Source of the DNA: Bacteroidota bacterium
Lineage (GTDB): Bacteria; Bacteroidota; Bacteroidia; Chitinophagales; Chitinophagaceae
Direction of reading: 5' to 3'
DNA: 6,079 nucleotides
NCBI GenBank assembly: GCA_023412975.1
Contig: JAEZRB010000114.1
Coordinates: forward strand, 1 to 6,079
Notes under the pieces: generated by a model
What the model was told of the DNA's origin: nothing
Seen by the model: the letters and a program-made list of their open reading frames with translations, nothing else
Databases searched by the model: none
Shown: positions 1 to 5,589 of the stretch, one piece after another
Numbering within the stretch: the first letter of the stretch is position 1
Layout: each line of letters begins with the position of its first letter
Made by a program: the position numbers and the translations under genes

Positions 1-565
1 CTGTAAACTGGGTTTTGGTATTGGTAGAAAGATTGAAATCTGCTCCCGCGCCAATCGAGGCCCCCATACCATAATAGTTGTCCTTGTAAACGTTTACTTT
101 GAAGCTAGCTTTTCCAAACTCCCAACCGAACAACGAAGGCTTGACAATAAGACTCGCGCCAACTTTTTTAAACTCTTTTTTGGACATTGTTTTTTCTACC
201 TTATCGCCGTACTCACCCGCGGCACCATCAAAATCATCAGGCAACCCCCTCATGGTTCTGTTTACGGCACCAGGATTCAAGGTCCAGCCGACCCCCACCC
301 AACTAGCCTCGTCTTCTACTCCTGAACCAGAATTATATGCAAGATTCACGGGATATCCTCCCACATCCAGAAGAGGTATATTGTACTTCAAATCTCCTGT
401 AAACAAATCGACAAGGTCGTTCGTACCTGCAGGTTCAAATTTTGCCATCTCCGGCTGTGAAGGCCCCGAGGTAAGCGCATTTGCAGTTAAAGGCGATAAT
501 AACTCGAAACTAAAAATGAGCAAAAAAAATAACGCGATAATCCTTCTCCGTCTTTCTTTAAACAT
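1..565 (-). CDS. Rhs/SpvB-like secreted protein, N-terminal part (3' end beyond window)
   Basis: The frame is open from an ATG at 563-565 to the left edge and gives 188 residues with no stop, so only the N-terminus is present. Residues 1-30 form a signal peptide: a basic start (KERRRR), a hydrophobic core (ALFFLLIFSFELL) and a cleavage-like ANA|LT. The mature start then shows the pattern seen at the head of Bacteroidota Rhs/YD-repeat proteins: LFTGDLKYNIPLLDVGG (about 54-70), NLAYNSGSGVEDEASWVG (74-91), GWTLNPGAVNR (93-103) and RGLPDDF (106-112). Such proteins are usually very large exported beta-rich shells, often with a variable, sometimes toxic, C-terminus. That end is not visible here. 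The start lies 8 nt after the stop of the lipoprotein gene, so the two are probably cotranscribed. The family call is from recognition of the motifs; a toxin role is not shown. Confidence 0.85.
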   Translation of the reverse strand, partial: MFKERRRRIIALFFLLIFSFELLSPLTANALTSGPSQPEMAKFEPAGTNDLVDLFTGDLKYNIPLLDVGGYPVNLAYNSGSGVEDEASWVGVGWTLNPGAVNRTMRGLPDDFDGAAGEYGDKVEKTMSKKEFKKVGASLIVKPSLFGWEFGKASFKVNVYKDNYYGMGASIGAGADFNLSTNTKTQFT

Positions 566-573
566 GTCAGTAA

Positions 574-1077
574 TTACTTTAAATTATTGCCTAAATAAAC
601 TTCGTGCTGGCCCCAGGCACCATACGAATCCATAAATAACAGAGTATCCGGCTCGCAGCCCGGCGCCACTTCAAAAACGATGATCGCTTCATTAGTCTGC
701 AGTGATCTCTTAACGCCAGGCTGATAAAAAACCGGCCGAATTGAATCACCATTTACCAGCGCGATCCAATCCTTATGCATTTCGTACTGGTAGTACTTGC
801 CCAGGTCCAACTGCTTATCCTTATCAAGGATCAATACACTATCCTGAAAACTTACCGCATAAGAAAAAAAACTGGTCCCCGAGTCACTATCTGTAGAGGT
901 TGTCTGAATCACCGCATTGTTAGGCACCTTATCAATGCCTATCATACCGATTCCAGGTTGCCTTATCTCTATAAGATGATGGCTGGGATTATCCTGTTGG
1001 GCATGTCGCGTAGTGGTAGGGCTGCATGATAGAACAGCCAGCCCAAAACCTGATAGTATCAAGAATACCTTTCTCAT
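574..1077 (-). CDS. small lipoprotein upstream of the Rhs-like gene
   Basis: This 167-aa protein starts MRKVFLILSGFGLAVLSCSP, a short basic n-region and hydrophobic core ending in a lipobox-like V-L-S-C with the lipidated cysteine at residue 18. It is therefore probably a membrane-anchored lipoprotein. The mature part contains HLIEIRQPGIGMIGID (about 34-49), a charged middle (DKDKQLDLGKYYQYEMHKDW), and a C-terminus with FEVAPGCEPDTLLFMDSYGAWGQ. I do not recognise a named domain; it resembles uncharacterised lipoproteins found beside Bacteroidota Rhs genes. Its ATG overlaps the TGA of the upstream fibronectin-like gene by four bases (ATGA, 1074-1077), and it ends 8 nt before the Rhs-like gene. 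This points to translational coupling in one operon. A role in surface anchoring or assembly of the Rhs protein is only an inference from position. Confidence 0.8.
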   Translation of the reverse strand: MRKVFLILSGFGLAVLSCSPTTTRHAQQDNPSHHLIEIRQPGIGMIGIDKVPNNAVIQTTSTDSDSGTSFFSYAVSFQDSVLILDKDKQLDLGKYYQYEMHKDWIALVNGDSIRPVFYQPGVKRSLQTNEAIIVFEVAPGCEPDTLLFMDSYGAWGQHEVYLGNNLK

Positions 1078-1916
1078 TCAATACTTTTTTCGTCGTATAT
1101 AAATCTTATTTCTATCGATGGCTCGTTAAAAGGATTTACTTTTAGAATATAATGGCCGCCAGGTCGGAGGTCTGAATCGCTCAGATCCAGGTCGATCAGG
1201 TTCAAACCCCTTTTTAATTCTATTTCAGGCAGACGCTTGACCTTCTTTCCTCCCTCCGCCAAATCAAGTACTTCATATTCAAGTTTTTGATTGGCATAGT
1301 CATTCCTGAATGAAAACTTCAGGTAATAATTGGCCGTATAATAGTTTCCATTCATCAAAAGCTTCAACTCCCTGTAACTATCTGAGGGTACAGCCGGAGC
1401 TTTCTCATCACACTGGACCGTAAACTCCCATACTTCTGATGTCGAAATGATCAATCCTTGCTGGTAAGCAGCTACCTGCCAGCAATAAGTATGACCTTCT
1501 TTCAATTCCGGGTAATTTGCAGGATAATTTATCGATGTCGTAGAAATATTATCAAGTAGTAAAAGCGGAACATTTTTCATAATGCTCTCCAATTTATCCG
1601 CATGCTTCTTTTCTGTTAGCACTAAACGGAATCTCATTGAAGCATGATAAGGCATGGGTGGTTGCCAACTCAGAACCGGTCTCTTCAGGCAAATAGTATC
1701 CGCGTCTGCTGGTAGTATCAAGCTTATCGGTACGAGTGGCTGTATACCGGTTTCAAAACAATTCTCGAACTCCTCACCCAGTTTCTGAACTATTTCGCAG
1801 GGAAGCTGTTCAAAACGATTATTCTCGCGTTTATTATGAGGCGCAAGAATATTTAGAAAGATCTCTAATGCCCCTTGCCTTTGCCGAAGTGTAAGCTCCC
1901 CCTTTTTTAGTGCCAC
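1074..1916 (-). CDS. fibronectin-III-like beta protein, 5'-truncated, start codon supplied by the IS
   Basis: The frame gives 280 aa from a GTG at 1914-1916. That GTG and the first nine residues (MALKKGELT) lie inside the inverted repeat of the insertion sequence; native sequence begins at residue 10. From about residue 68 there is an Ig/fibronectin-III-like module: LPADADTICLKRPVLSWQPP (68-87), LRLVLTE-type strand (RFRLVLTE, 95-102), a Tyr-Trp strand HTYCWQVAAY (142-151) and SEVWEFTV (160-167). Residues 180-280 look like a second beta domain. No signal peptide remains, although the family position and the lipoprotein/Rhs partners imply export. In the reconstructed pre-insertion sequence the same frame meets a TGA only seven codons upstream (3216-3218), with no ATG, GTG or TTG between. 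The 5' end therefore seems to have been lost before the IS arrived. It is probably non-functional unless expressed from the IS; the last four bases overlap the lipoprotein start. Confidence 0.7.
   Translation of the reverse strand: MALKKGELTLRQRQGALEIFLNILAPHNKRENNRFEQLPCEIVQKLGEEFENCFETGIQPLVPISLILPADADTICLKRPVLSWQPPMPYHASMRFRLVLTEKKHADKLESIMKNVPLLLLDNISTTSINYPANYPELKEGHTYCWQVAAYQQGLIISTSEVWEFTVQCDEKAPAVPSDSYRELKLLMNGNYYTANYYLKFSFRNDYANQKLEYEVLDLAEGGKKVKRLPEIELKRGLNLIDLDLSDSDLRPGGHYILKVNPFNEPSIEIRFIYDEKSIE
1886..1889. repeat. target site duplication GAAG, left copy
   Basis: GAAG sits directly outside the left TGTAAGC terminus and matches the four bases directly outside the right terminus. 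The next base outward differs on each side, so the duplication is exactly four bases. Confidence 0.85.
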
Positions 1917-1930
1917 CGTCAGTTAGAGTT
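1890..1930. repeat. IS terminal inverted repeat, left (3' of orfB)
   Basis: Reading inward, the first 13 bases (TGTAAGCTCCCCC) and the last 10 (AGTTAGAGTT, 1921-1930) match the right repeat exactly, while the middle is diverged and one base longer. It contains the orfB stop (TGA, 1921-1919) and, on the minus strand, the GTG that opens the downstream hybrid reading frame. Confidence 0.9.
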
Positions 1931-2857
1931 TTCAAATTTAGTGTTCTTTGATTTCATCGCTTTATCCACGACCGGCTGCGCTTCAATTTGTAAATGATTT
2001 CCGCTTGCCGGTGTGGATAAAGCTGCCTCACTTCTTTTCAGTTCGGCGTATTTTATCGGCGATAGATAACCCAGTGATTTGTGAGGTCGTTCCGTGTTAT
2101 AATCCAGACGCCAGTCCTCGCTCATAGCTCGCACTTCTGCCAGGCTATAAAATAGATATGCATCCAGTAGTTCTCGCCTGATACTGCCGTTATTTCTTTC
2201 TATGTATGCGTTCTGCATGGGTTTTCCTGGCTGGATAAACTGAAGGCTGATCCTGCGACTTTCATGACTACACCACTCTTCCAACTTGTGACTAATGAAC
2301 TCAGGACCATTGTCACACCGGATGTTGGAAGGGCAGCCTCTTTCAGTTATCAATCGGTCAAGTACCCTGATCACCCTGAGTGAAGGCATGGATGTATCCA
2401 CTTCTATGGCCAGAGACTCCCGGTTAAAATCATCAATGATATTCAGCAACCGGAACTTCCGGCCGTCGACCAGGCTGTCACTCATAAAGTCAATACTCCA
2501 CATCTGATTGGGGGCTGTGGGTAAAGTGAGGGGTTGTTTCACCCGCTCCGGCAATCTACGCTTTGACCGCCGGCGAATATTCAATTTCATGTCTGTATAC
2601 ACGCGGTATATTCTTTTGTGGTTCCACTGGTAGTCTTTGTTCCAAAGCCGGTAGCAGCACTGCCAAAAACCAATGGCAACATGCTTTGTGGTCAGCCCGG
2701 TTAAGGCCGTCTGTAATTCTGTATCGTCTTTGGGTTTTGCTTTATACTGATGGCTGGTGCGGGACATGCCCATCAGTTTACACGCCTTTCGGTTACTTAG
2801 CTGTTCATCCCTTACTAAAAAATCAACAGCTTCCCGTTTCTCCTGGGGCGTTACAAC
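1919..2857 (-). CDS. IS3-family transposase OrfB (DDE catalytic part, made by -1 frameshift)
   Basis: This is the catalytic half of the transposase. The frame is open from just upstream of the slippage site and, joined to OrfA, gives about 398 aa, a normal IS3-family length. After the shift it reads VVTPQEKREAVDFLVRDEQL, then the HTH-like LSNRKACKLMGMSRTSHQY. An ATG at 2771-2773 gives a 284-aa version, but that start would cut off part of this conserved region. Numbered from that ATG, the DDE residues are D95 (WSIDF), D154 (RCDNGPEF) and E192 (NAYIERNNG), followed by the usual basic position (SIRREL). I count 37 residues between the second D and the E, two more than the usual 35; the extra residues lie around WCSHESRRISLQF. 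The C-terminal RPHKSLGYLSPIKYAE is a family hallmark. No inactivating change is visible. Confidence 0.92.
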   Translation of the reverse strand, partial: VVTPQEKREAVDFLVRDEQLSNRKACKLMGMSRTSHQYKAKPKDDTELQTALTGLTTKHVAIGFWQCCYRLWNKDYQWNHKRIYRVYTDMKLNIRRRSKRRLPERVKQPLTLPTAPNQMWSIDFMSDSLVDGRKFRLLNIIDDFNRESLAIEVDTSMPSLRVIRVLDRLITERGCPSNIRCDNGPEFISHKLEEWCSHESRRISLQFIQPGKPMQNAYIERNNGSIRRELLDAYLFYSLAEVRAMSEDWRLDYNTERPHKSLGYLSPIKYAELKRSEAALSTPASGNHLQIEAQPVVDKAMKSKNTKFENSN

Positions 2858-3114
2858 TTTTTTTCAATCAGGCTTTTCATCGCCCGGTTCTCCAGACTCA
2901 TCTCTGCAAACATCTTTTTCAATTCAGCATTCTCCTTCTCAAGTTCTTTAAGTCGTGCAACATCACTGGCTTCCATACCGCCATATTTGGCTTTCCAGTT
3001 GTAAAAAGTGGGTTCGCTAATACCGACCTCCCGGCAGATATCTTTAACGGCTACACCAGTTTCCTGCTTCTTAATGGCTGCCACTATCTGGCTTTCTGTA
3101 AATCGCTTTTTCAT
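2851..3114 (-). CDS. IS3-family transposase OrfA
   Basis: This 87-aa protein begins MKKRFTESQIVAAIKKQE and continues with a helix-turn-helix of the HTH_Tnp_1 type (about residues 18-45: AVKDICREVGISEPTFYNWK), then KYGGME and a leucine-zipper-like coiled coil (about 52-86, with spaced L and M residues). In this family OrfA binds the terminal repeats and its zipper mediates oligomerisation. KYGGME after the HTH is typical of the IS407/IS51 group. The last codons GAA-AAA-AAG-TTG-TAA contain the slippage site that lets ribosomes move into orfB. Alone, OrfA usually acts as a regulator of transposition; as the front of the fused OrfAB it is the DNA-binding part of the transposase. Confidence 0.93.
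   Translation of the reverse strand: MKKRFTESQIVAAIKKQETGVAVKDICREVGISEPTFYNWKAKYGGMEASDVARLKELEKENAELKKMFAEMSLENRAMKSLIEKKL
2857..2863 (-). promoter_or_regulatory. programmed -1 ribosomal frameshift heptamer A-AAA-AAG
   Basis: On the minus strand orfA ends ATT-GAA-AAA-AAG-TTG-TAA. The heptamer A-AAA-AAG is in the correct phase for two tRNAs to slip back by one base. The orfA stop follows after one codon, and the new frame is the conserved start of orfB (VVTPQEKREAV). This is the standard mechanism for making IS3-family OrfAB. No downstream hairpin was identified. Confidence 0.85.
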
Positions 3115-3130
3115 TGTATTTAAAGTTTAA

Positions 3131-3157
3131 AGTTAACAAACTCATTTGTTGTTAACT
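3131..3157. repeat. 9-bp inverted repeat / hairpin upstream of orfA
   Basis: AGTTAACAA (3131-3139) pairs perfectly with TTGTTAACT (3149-3157) across a nine-base loop. It lies between the right terminus and the orfA start at 3114. It could be a binding site for OrfA, or a hairpin that limits translation of orfA by incoming transcripts, as reported for some insertion sequences. Both roles are inference. Confidence 0.5.
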
Positions 3158-3193
3158 CTAACTTCTGCTGGCCGAAGTTCGGGGGAGCTTACA
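3154..3193. repeat. IS terminal inverted repeat, right (5' of orfA)
   Basis: This is the partner of the left repeat: TGTAAGCTCCCCC read inward from 3193, a diverged middle, then AGTTAGAGTT ending at 3154. It is 40 bases against 41 on the left. Confidence 0.9.
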
Positions 3194-3197
3194 GAAG
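3194..3197. repeat. target site duplication GAAG, right copy
   Basis: GAAG directly follows the right terminus (ending in AGCTTACA at 3193) and pairs with the copy on the left of the element. Confidence 0.85.
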
Positions 3198-3322
3198 AAT
3201 ATGGACCCAAAGAGCTCAACGCTTGCATACCTGAGATATTTCCCAGATCATGTCCTGTGACATATAAAGAAATCGCAGAAGACAGCCTGACACGCAATTT
3301 CAGCAATTCGGTTGTGGAACTT

Positions 3323-3751
3323 ATGAATCAGTTCGACAATATTGATAAAACGTATTTTTCAGACAGACTATCTTTGCTTACTGAAAAATTCGACCTACTC
3401 AGTGAGTTGCAAAAGCCGGAGCTCACAGCAGACCTTGCTCTTAAAATAAAAAAGCTTTTCCAGGAACTACGCTCGATTTTAAATCAATTCATATCGAAAC
3501 AACGCCGGGTGGTTCGTCTCATAAGTACTAGAAAGTGTAATACTAAGATAAAGGATTCCAGGAGGCATATTCGAAACACCATTCACTCGCTATATAAATA
3601 TTTACCTGAGTTTTCTGACTGTGATGAAAACGACAGGTTTACTCAACATCGCAAAGTAAACCGAACGCTTCACCCTCACAATTCAGAAAACTATGTACAA
3701 CACAGATTTATTAATCGCCGCGATCGATTCAATTATCGAATCTGCGCATAA
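3323..3751 (+). CDS. hypothetical protein, 5' end uncertain or cut by the IS
   Basis: I do not recognise this protein. From the ATG at 3323 it is 142 aa. Residues about 1-65 look helical and amphipathic (SDRLSLLTEKFDLLSELQ, LALKIKKLFQELRSILNQF) and could form a coiled coil. The second half is rich in Arg, His and Asn (SRRHIRNTIHSLYKYLP, FTQHRKVNRTLHPHNSENY) and looks basic and nucleic-acid-like, but no motif is clear. The frame stays open upstream, across the IS boundary, to a TTG at 3146; with the IS removed it continues to an ATG at 1868. The native gene may therefore have been longer and cut by the insertion. The last 59 bases overlap the 68-aa gene in another frame, an unusually long overlap that could mean the C-terminal part is not all real. 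There is no good ribosome binding site. Confidence 0.45.
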   Translation: MNQFDNIDKTYFSDRLSLLTEKFDLLSELQKPELTADLALKIKKLFQELRSILNQFISKQRRVVRLISTRKCNTKIKDSRRHIRNTIHSLYKYLPEFSDCDENDRFTQHRKVNRTLHPHNSENYVQHRFINRRDRFNYRICA

Positions 3752-3899
3752 CAGGTTAACCAATGATGAACTACAGTTATTAACCGATATCAGAGACGGT
3801 TTAGCCGTTAAACAAGACTCTCAAGGAGTTGAAGAAAGTTTTTTTCTGCTCGTCAATTTCCTGATAGCAATTAAAGACTATTTTGAAAAAGTGACATGA
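3693..3899 (+). CDS. small hypothetical protein upstream of XRE regulator
   Basis: This is a 68-aa protein that I do not recognise. It reads MYNTDLLIAAIDSIIESAHNRLTND and ends FLLVNFLIAIKDYFEKVT. It is mostly helical by composition and mildly acidic, with a hydrophobic stretch at about residues 49-59 that is too short and too broken by charge to be a clear membrane segment. Its TGA overlaps the ATG of the XRE gene (ATGA, 3896-3899), a sign of translational coupling, so the two proteins may act together. It could be a partner or modulator of the repressor. In the frame upstream a TAA at 3657-3659 precedes the start and leaves ATG 3693 as the first good start. Confidence 0.6.
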   Translation: MYNTDLLIAAIDSIIESAHNRLTNDELQLLTDIRDGLAVKQDSQGVEESFFLLVNFLIAIKDYFEKVT

Positions 3900-4210
3900 A
3901 CATAGGAAGCGCGATAAAACAGGTACGACAACACTTTGGCATAAGCCAGGTTGAGCTCAGTGAGCGAACCGGACTGTCCCAGACTTCGATTTCTCAAATT
4001 GAAAGTGGAGCAAAGAATCCAAGTAAGAAAACTATCGATAAAATTTGTGAAGCGTTTGACATACCTGTTGCGATTCTTTATGTCATGGGGATGGAAGATG
4101 CAGACGTTCCGGTTTCACGTAAAAAAGCCTATGAACAGCTGTACCCAGCCATGAAAGATTTTGCAATCCAAATGATCGGTAAGCGAAATTCAAAGATCCT
4201 TAACAAATAA
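3896..4210 (+). CDS. XRE/Cro-C1-type HTH transcriptional regulator
   Basis: The 104-aa protein has an HTH_3 domain at about residues 4-60: IGSAIKQVRQHFGISQVELS, then ERTGLSQTSISQIESGAKNPS with the recognition helix around SQTSISQIE, then KKTIDKICEAFDIPVAILYVMG. The C-terminal tail (about 70-104, VSRKKAYEQLYPAMKDFAIQMIGKR) is helical and may mediate dimerisation. Such stand-alone proteins usually repress their own operon or control a neighbouring mobile or defence locus. The gene is the last of three overlapping plus-strand genes and is followed by 375 bp without an intact large gene. A palindrome at 4342-4354, downstream, is one possible operator. The target is not known from the sequence. 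Confidence 0.88.
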   Translation: MNIGSAIKQVRQHFGISQVELSERTGLSQTSISQIESGAKNPSKKTIDKICEAFDIPVAILYVMGMEDADVPVSRKKAYEQLYPAMKDFAIQMIGKRNSKILNK

Positions 4211-4254
4211 TTTTAAATAAAATCTAATTTGAGCTCTACTCTAGGTCCTGGCAT

Positions 4255-4452
4255 TTATCCAAACAATGATATGGATTCACGCAGGGCAAGAATACCTTCT
4301 TCGGAAATGCGAATACAGTACACTTGAACAAAAGCCATATCTTAACCTGGTTAAATAATAGAAGCCGGTTGTATGGCTATGCCATGAGTAAAATAATTAT
4401 TGATCAGGTCACGCAATTTAGAAGAAACGTTCGGTTTTGGGAGTTTTCCCAT
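4255..4452 (-). pseudogene. possible decayed small gene (one frame broken by two stops)
   Basis: On the minus strand an ATG at 4450-4452 opens a 33-codon frame, MGKLPKPNVSSKLRDLINNY onward, ending IQPASII and TAA (4353-4351). The same frame resumes after a Pro-Gly pair and a second TAA with an ATG at 4336-4338 and reads MAFVQVYCIRISEEGILALR, then ESISLFG and TAA (4257-4255). Both halves have protein-like composition, and removing the two close stops would give one frame of about 65 codons. It could be a gene inactivated by nonsense changes, two tiny genes, or chance. I recognise no family. Apart from this and the palindrome inside it, the gene-free stretch 4211-4585 shows nothing I can name. 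Confidence 0.3.
4342..4354. repeat. palindrome TTAACC-T-GGTTAA
   Basis: This is a perfect 6-bp inverted repeat around one central base in the AT-rich gap after the XRE gene. Its size suits an operator for a dimeric repressor. The related core GGTTAACC also occurs at 3754-3761 inside the 68-aa gene. A link to the XRE protein is inference. Confidence 0.3.
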
Positions 4453-4585
4453 TTTTATTGCCAGGTATAGTTCATAAATGAAAAAGAAGTGCTGCTGCGG
4501 TATAAAGCAAAGATTTTAAACTAATCTCAGCTCCTTTTCTGAACTGGAACTGACTCTTCATGCCGAATTAAAATAATTAACGGTT

Positions 4586-5551
4586 ATGTCAATGAAATTA
4601 AATGATAGCTCCTTTCTTGAAAGACTGGTACAAGTGATAGAACAATCGCTGGCACCAGGATCAATTGTGGAGCGCAATGTTAAGTTGCCGATTTTAGCGT
4701 CGGGCAGCGGCGCCACTGCGCAATGTGATGTTGTTATACGTTCAGGCACACCCGCACGCCAGACCATTACAATTGTCGAAGTACAGGACAGGCAGGTTCC
4801 TGTTGACATTAACGAGTTTAGAGGATGGCAGCAAAAACTGGATGATGTTGGCGCACAACACCTGTATTGTGTTTCAAGGAAACCCTTCCCGCAAAGCATA
4901 AAAGAGAAAGCCGCCTTATCGGGGAATACTATTAAGCTGATCACGCTTACGGAGCTCGATGCAAAACAAATCCCGATTAATTTCTTTAAAACTATATTCA
5001 TCTATCATGACGTAGATGTACCTCATATTCATAAGAAAGAAGTTATTTTCCCTTCCCTTCAGGATGAAAAGTCACGCGAAAAGCTGTCAGCCGTATTAAA
5101 AGATCTCTCGCTACTCAAAACCAATGATCTGAAATTTTCTTTCACCCCGCCGGTACTCACTGCACTTTCGACTATCTGCATTCATCATGTTTCTGGCAGG
5201 GCAGATACCATTGATCAGACAGAAACACTGGCAATTGGGTTTGACCGCCCGCTCTTTTTTTTGTATGCGAACTGCGGATTTTTACCGATCAAATTAAACA
5301 TCGAATTCATCTGGAATTCCAAACGAGTCGAAATCCCCGTGACCGTTCTTTCTTATGATCAGAATGAACATGGTACTCTGGCCTGGGTACTGGAGTCATT
5401 TTACCACTCTTCCCGCGGTCCAATATGGATCAAATTTCCTGTTACCAGCTCAGGCAATGAGTATACTATCGCCGGGATGTTCTTAACACTGCCAGCCAGC
5501 ATGGAGTTTTCAGTCTTTCTCGAAAAGTCTCACACTGATACTGCTATATAA
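4586..5551 (+). CDS. Mrr-like PD-(D/E)XK restriction-endonuclease-fold protein
   Basis: This is a 321-aa protein. Residues about 8-125 fit the restriction-endonuclease-like fold of Mrr-type nucleases: helix FLERLVQVIEQSL, strand and metal-site Asp48 in QCDVVIR, strand TITIVEVQDRQVPVDI with Glu65 in E-V-Q, helix NEFRGWQQKLDDVGA, strand HLYCVSRKPFPQ and helix IKEKAALSG. The usual (D/E)XK reads EVQ here, so the catalytic lysine is replaced by glutamine 67. It may be a variant nuclease or only a binding domain. Residues about 140-321 are beta-rich, with no motif I recognise, and may recognise DNA, a partner or a substrate. ATG 4586 is followed by a second ATG two codons later (4592); either could be used. 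It stands alone on the plus strand, 375 bp after the XRE gene, and converges on the ATPase gene 38 bp away. A restriction or defence role is plausible but not shown. Confidence 0.7.
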   Translation: MSMKLNDSSFLERLVQVIEQSLAPGSIVERNVKLPILASGSGATAQCDVVIRSGTPARQTITIVEVQDRQVPVDINEFRGWQQKLDDVGAQHLYCVSRKPFPQSIKEKAALSGNTIKLITLTELDAKQIPINFFKTIFIYHDVDVPHIHKKEVIFPSLQDEKSREKLSAVLKDLSLLKTNDLKFSFTPPVLTALSTICIHHVSGRADTIDQTETLAIGFDRPLFFLYANCGFLPIKLNIEFIWNSKRVEIPVTVLSYDQNEHGTLAWVLESFYHSSRGPIWIKFPVTSSGNEYTIAGMFLTLPASMEFSVFLEKSHTDTAI

Positions 5552-5589
5552 TAAGATATCAAGGCCGTACAATAAATGATCGATACTGT

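Larger units (their letters stand above)
1890..3193 (-). mobile_element. IS3-family insertion sequence (IS407/IS51-like group), complete
   Basis: The element is 1304 bp and its genes read leftward. Both ends begin TGTAAGCTCCCCC when read inward (left end 1890-1902, right end 3193-3181), with TG/CA termini as usual in the IS3 family. It is flanked on both sides by the same tetranucleotide GAAG (1886-1889 and 3194-3197). A 4-bp duplication fits the IS407/IS51 group. Inside are orfA (helix-turn-helix and leucine zipper) and orfB (DDE integrase core), linked by a frameshift site. No stop or deletion interrupts either frame, so the element appears capable of transposition. Matching flanks argue for a simple insertion and not a rearrangement through the IS. 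Confidence 0.93.

Noticed and set aside
99..635. Plus-strand open frame of 178 codons
   Set aside because: It is the antisense of the Rhs-like N-terminus, which has a signal peptide and recognisable motifs; the plus frame is low in protein-like signal.
775..1029. Plus-strand open frame of 84 codons
   Set aside because: It is antisense to the lipoprotein gene, which is supported by a lipobox and operon spacing.
2295..3123. Several plus-strand open frames
   Set aside because: They lie antisense to transposase orfB and orfA, whose motifs are clear.
1921..3163. Shorter IS boundaries at the AGTTAGAGTT inverted repeats
   Set aside because: These are the inner parts of the repeats. The outer TGTAAGCTCCCCC ends give TG/CA termini and a perfect 4-bp target duplication, which the inner ends do not.
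3951..4154. Plus-strand frame of 67 codons
   Set aside because: It is a shifted-frame shadow of the XRE regulator.
4211..4585. tRNA, ncRNA, CRISPR or attachment site in the gene-free stretch
   Set aside because: No cloverleaf, direct-repeat series or integrase-linked repeat could be seen by eye.
4558..5001. Minus-strand open frame of 147 codons
   Set aside because: It is antisense to the nuclease-fold domain, and its Cys/Ser-rich composition is typical of a shadow.
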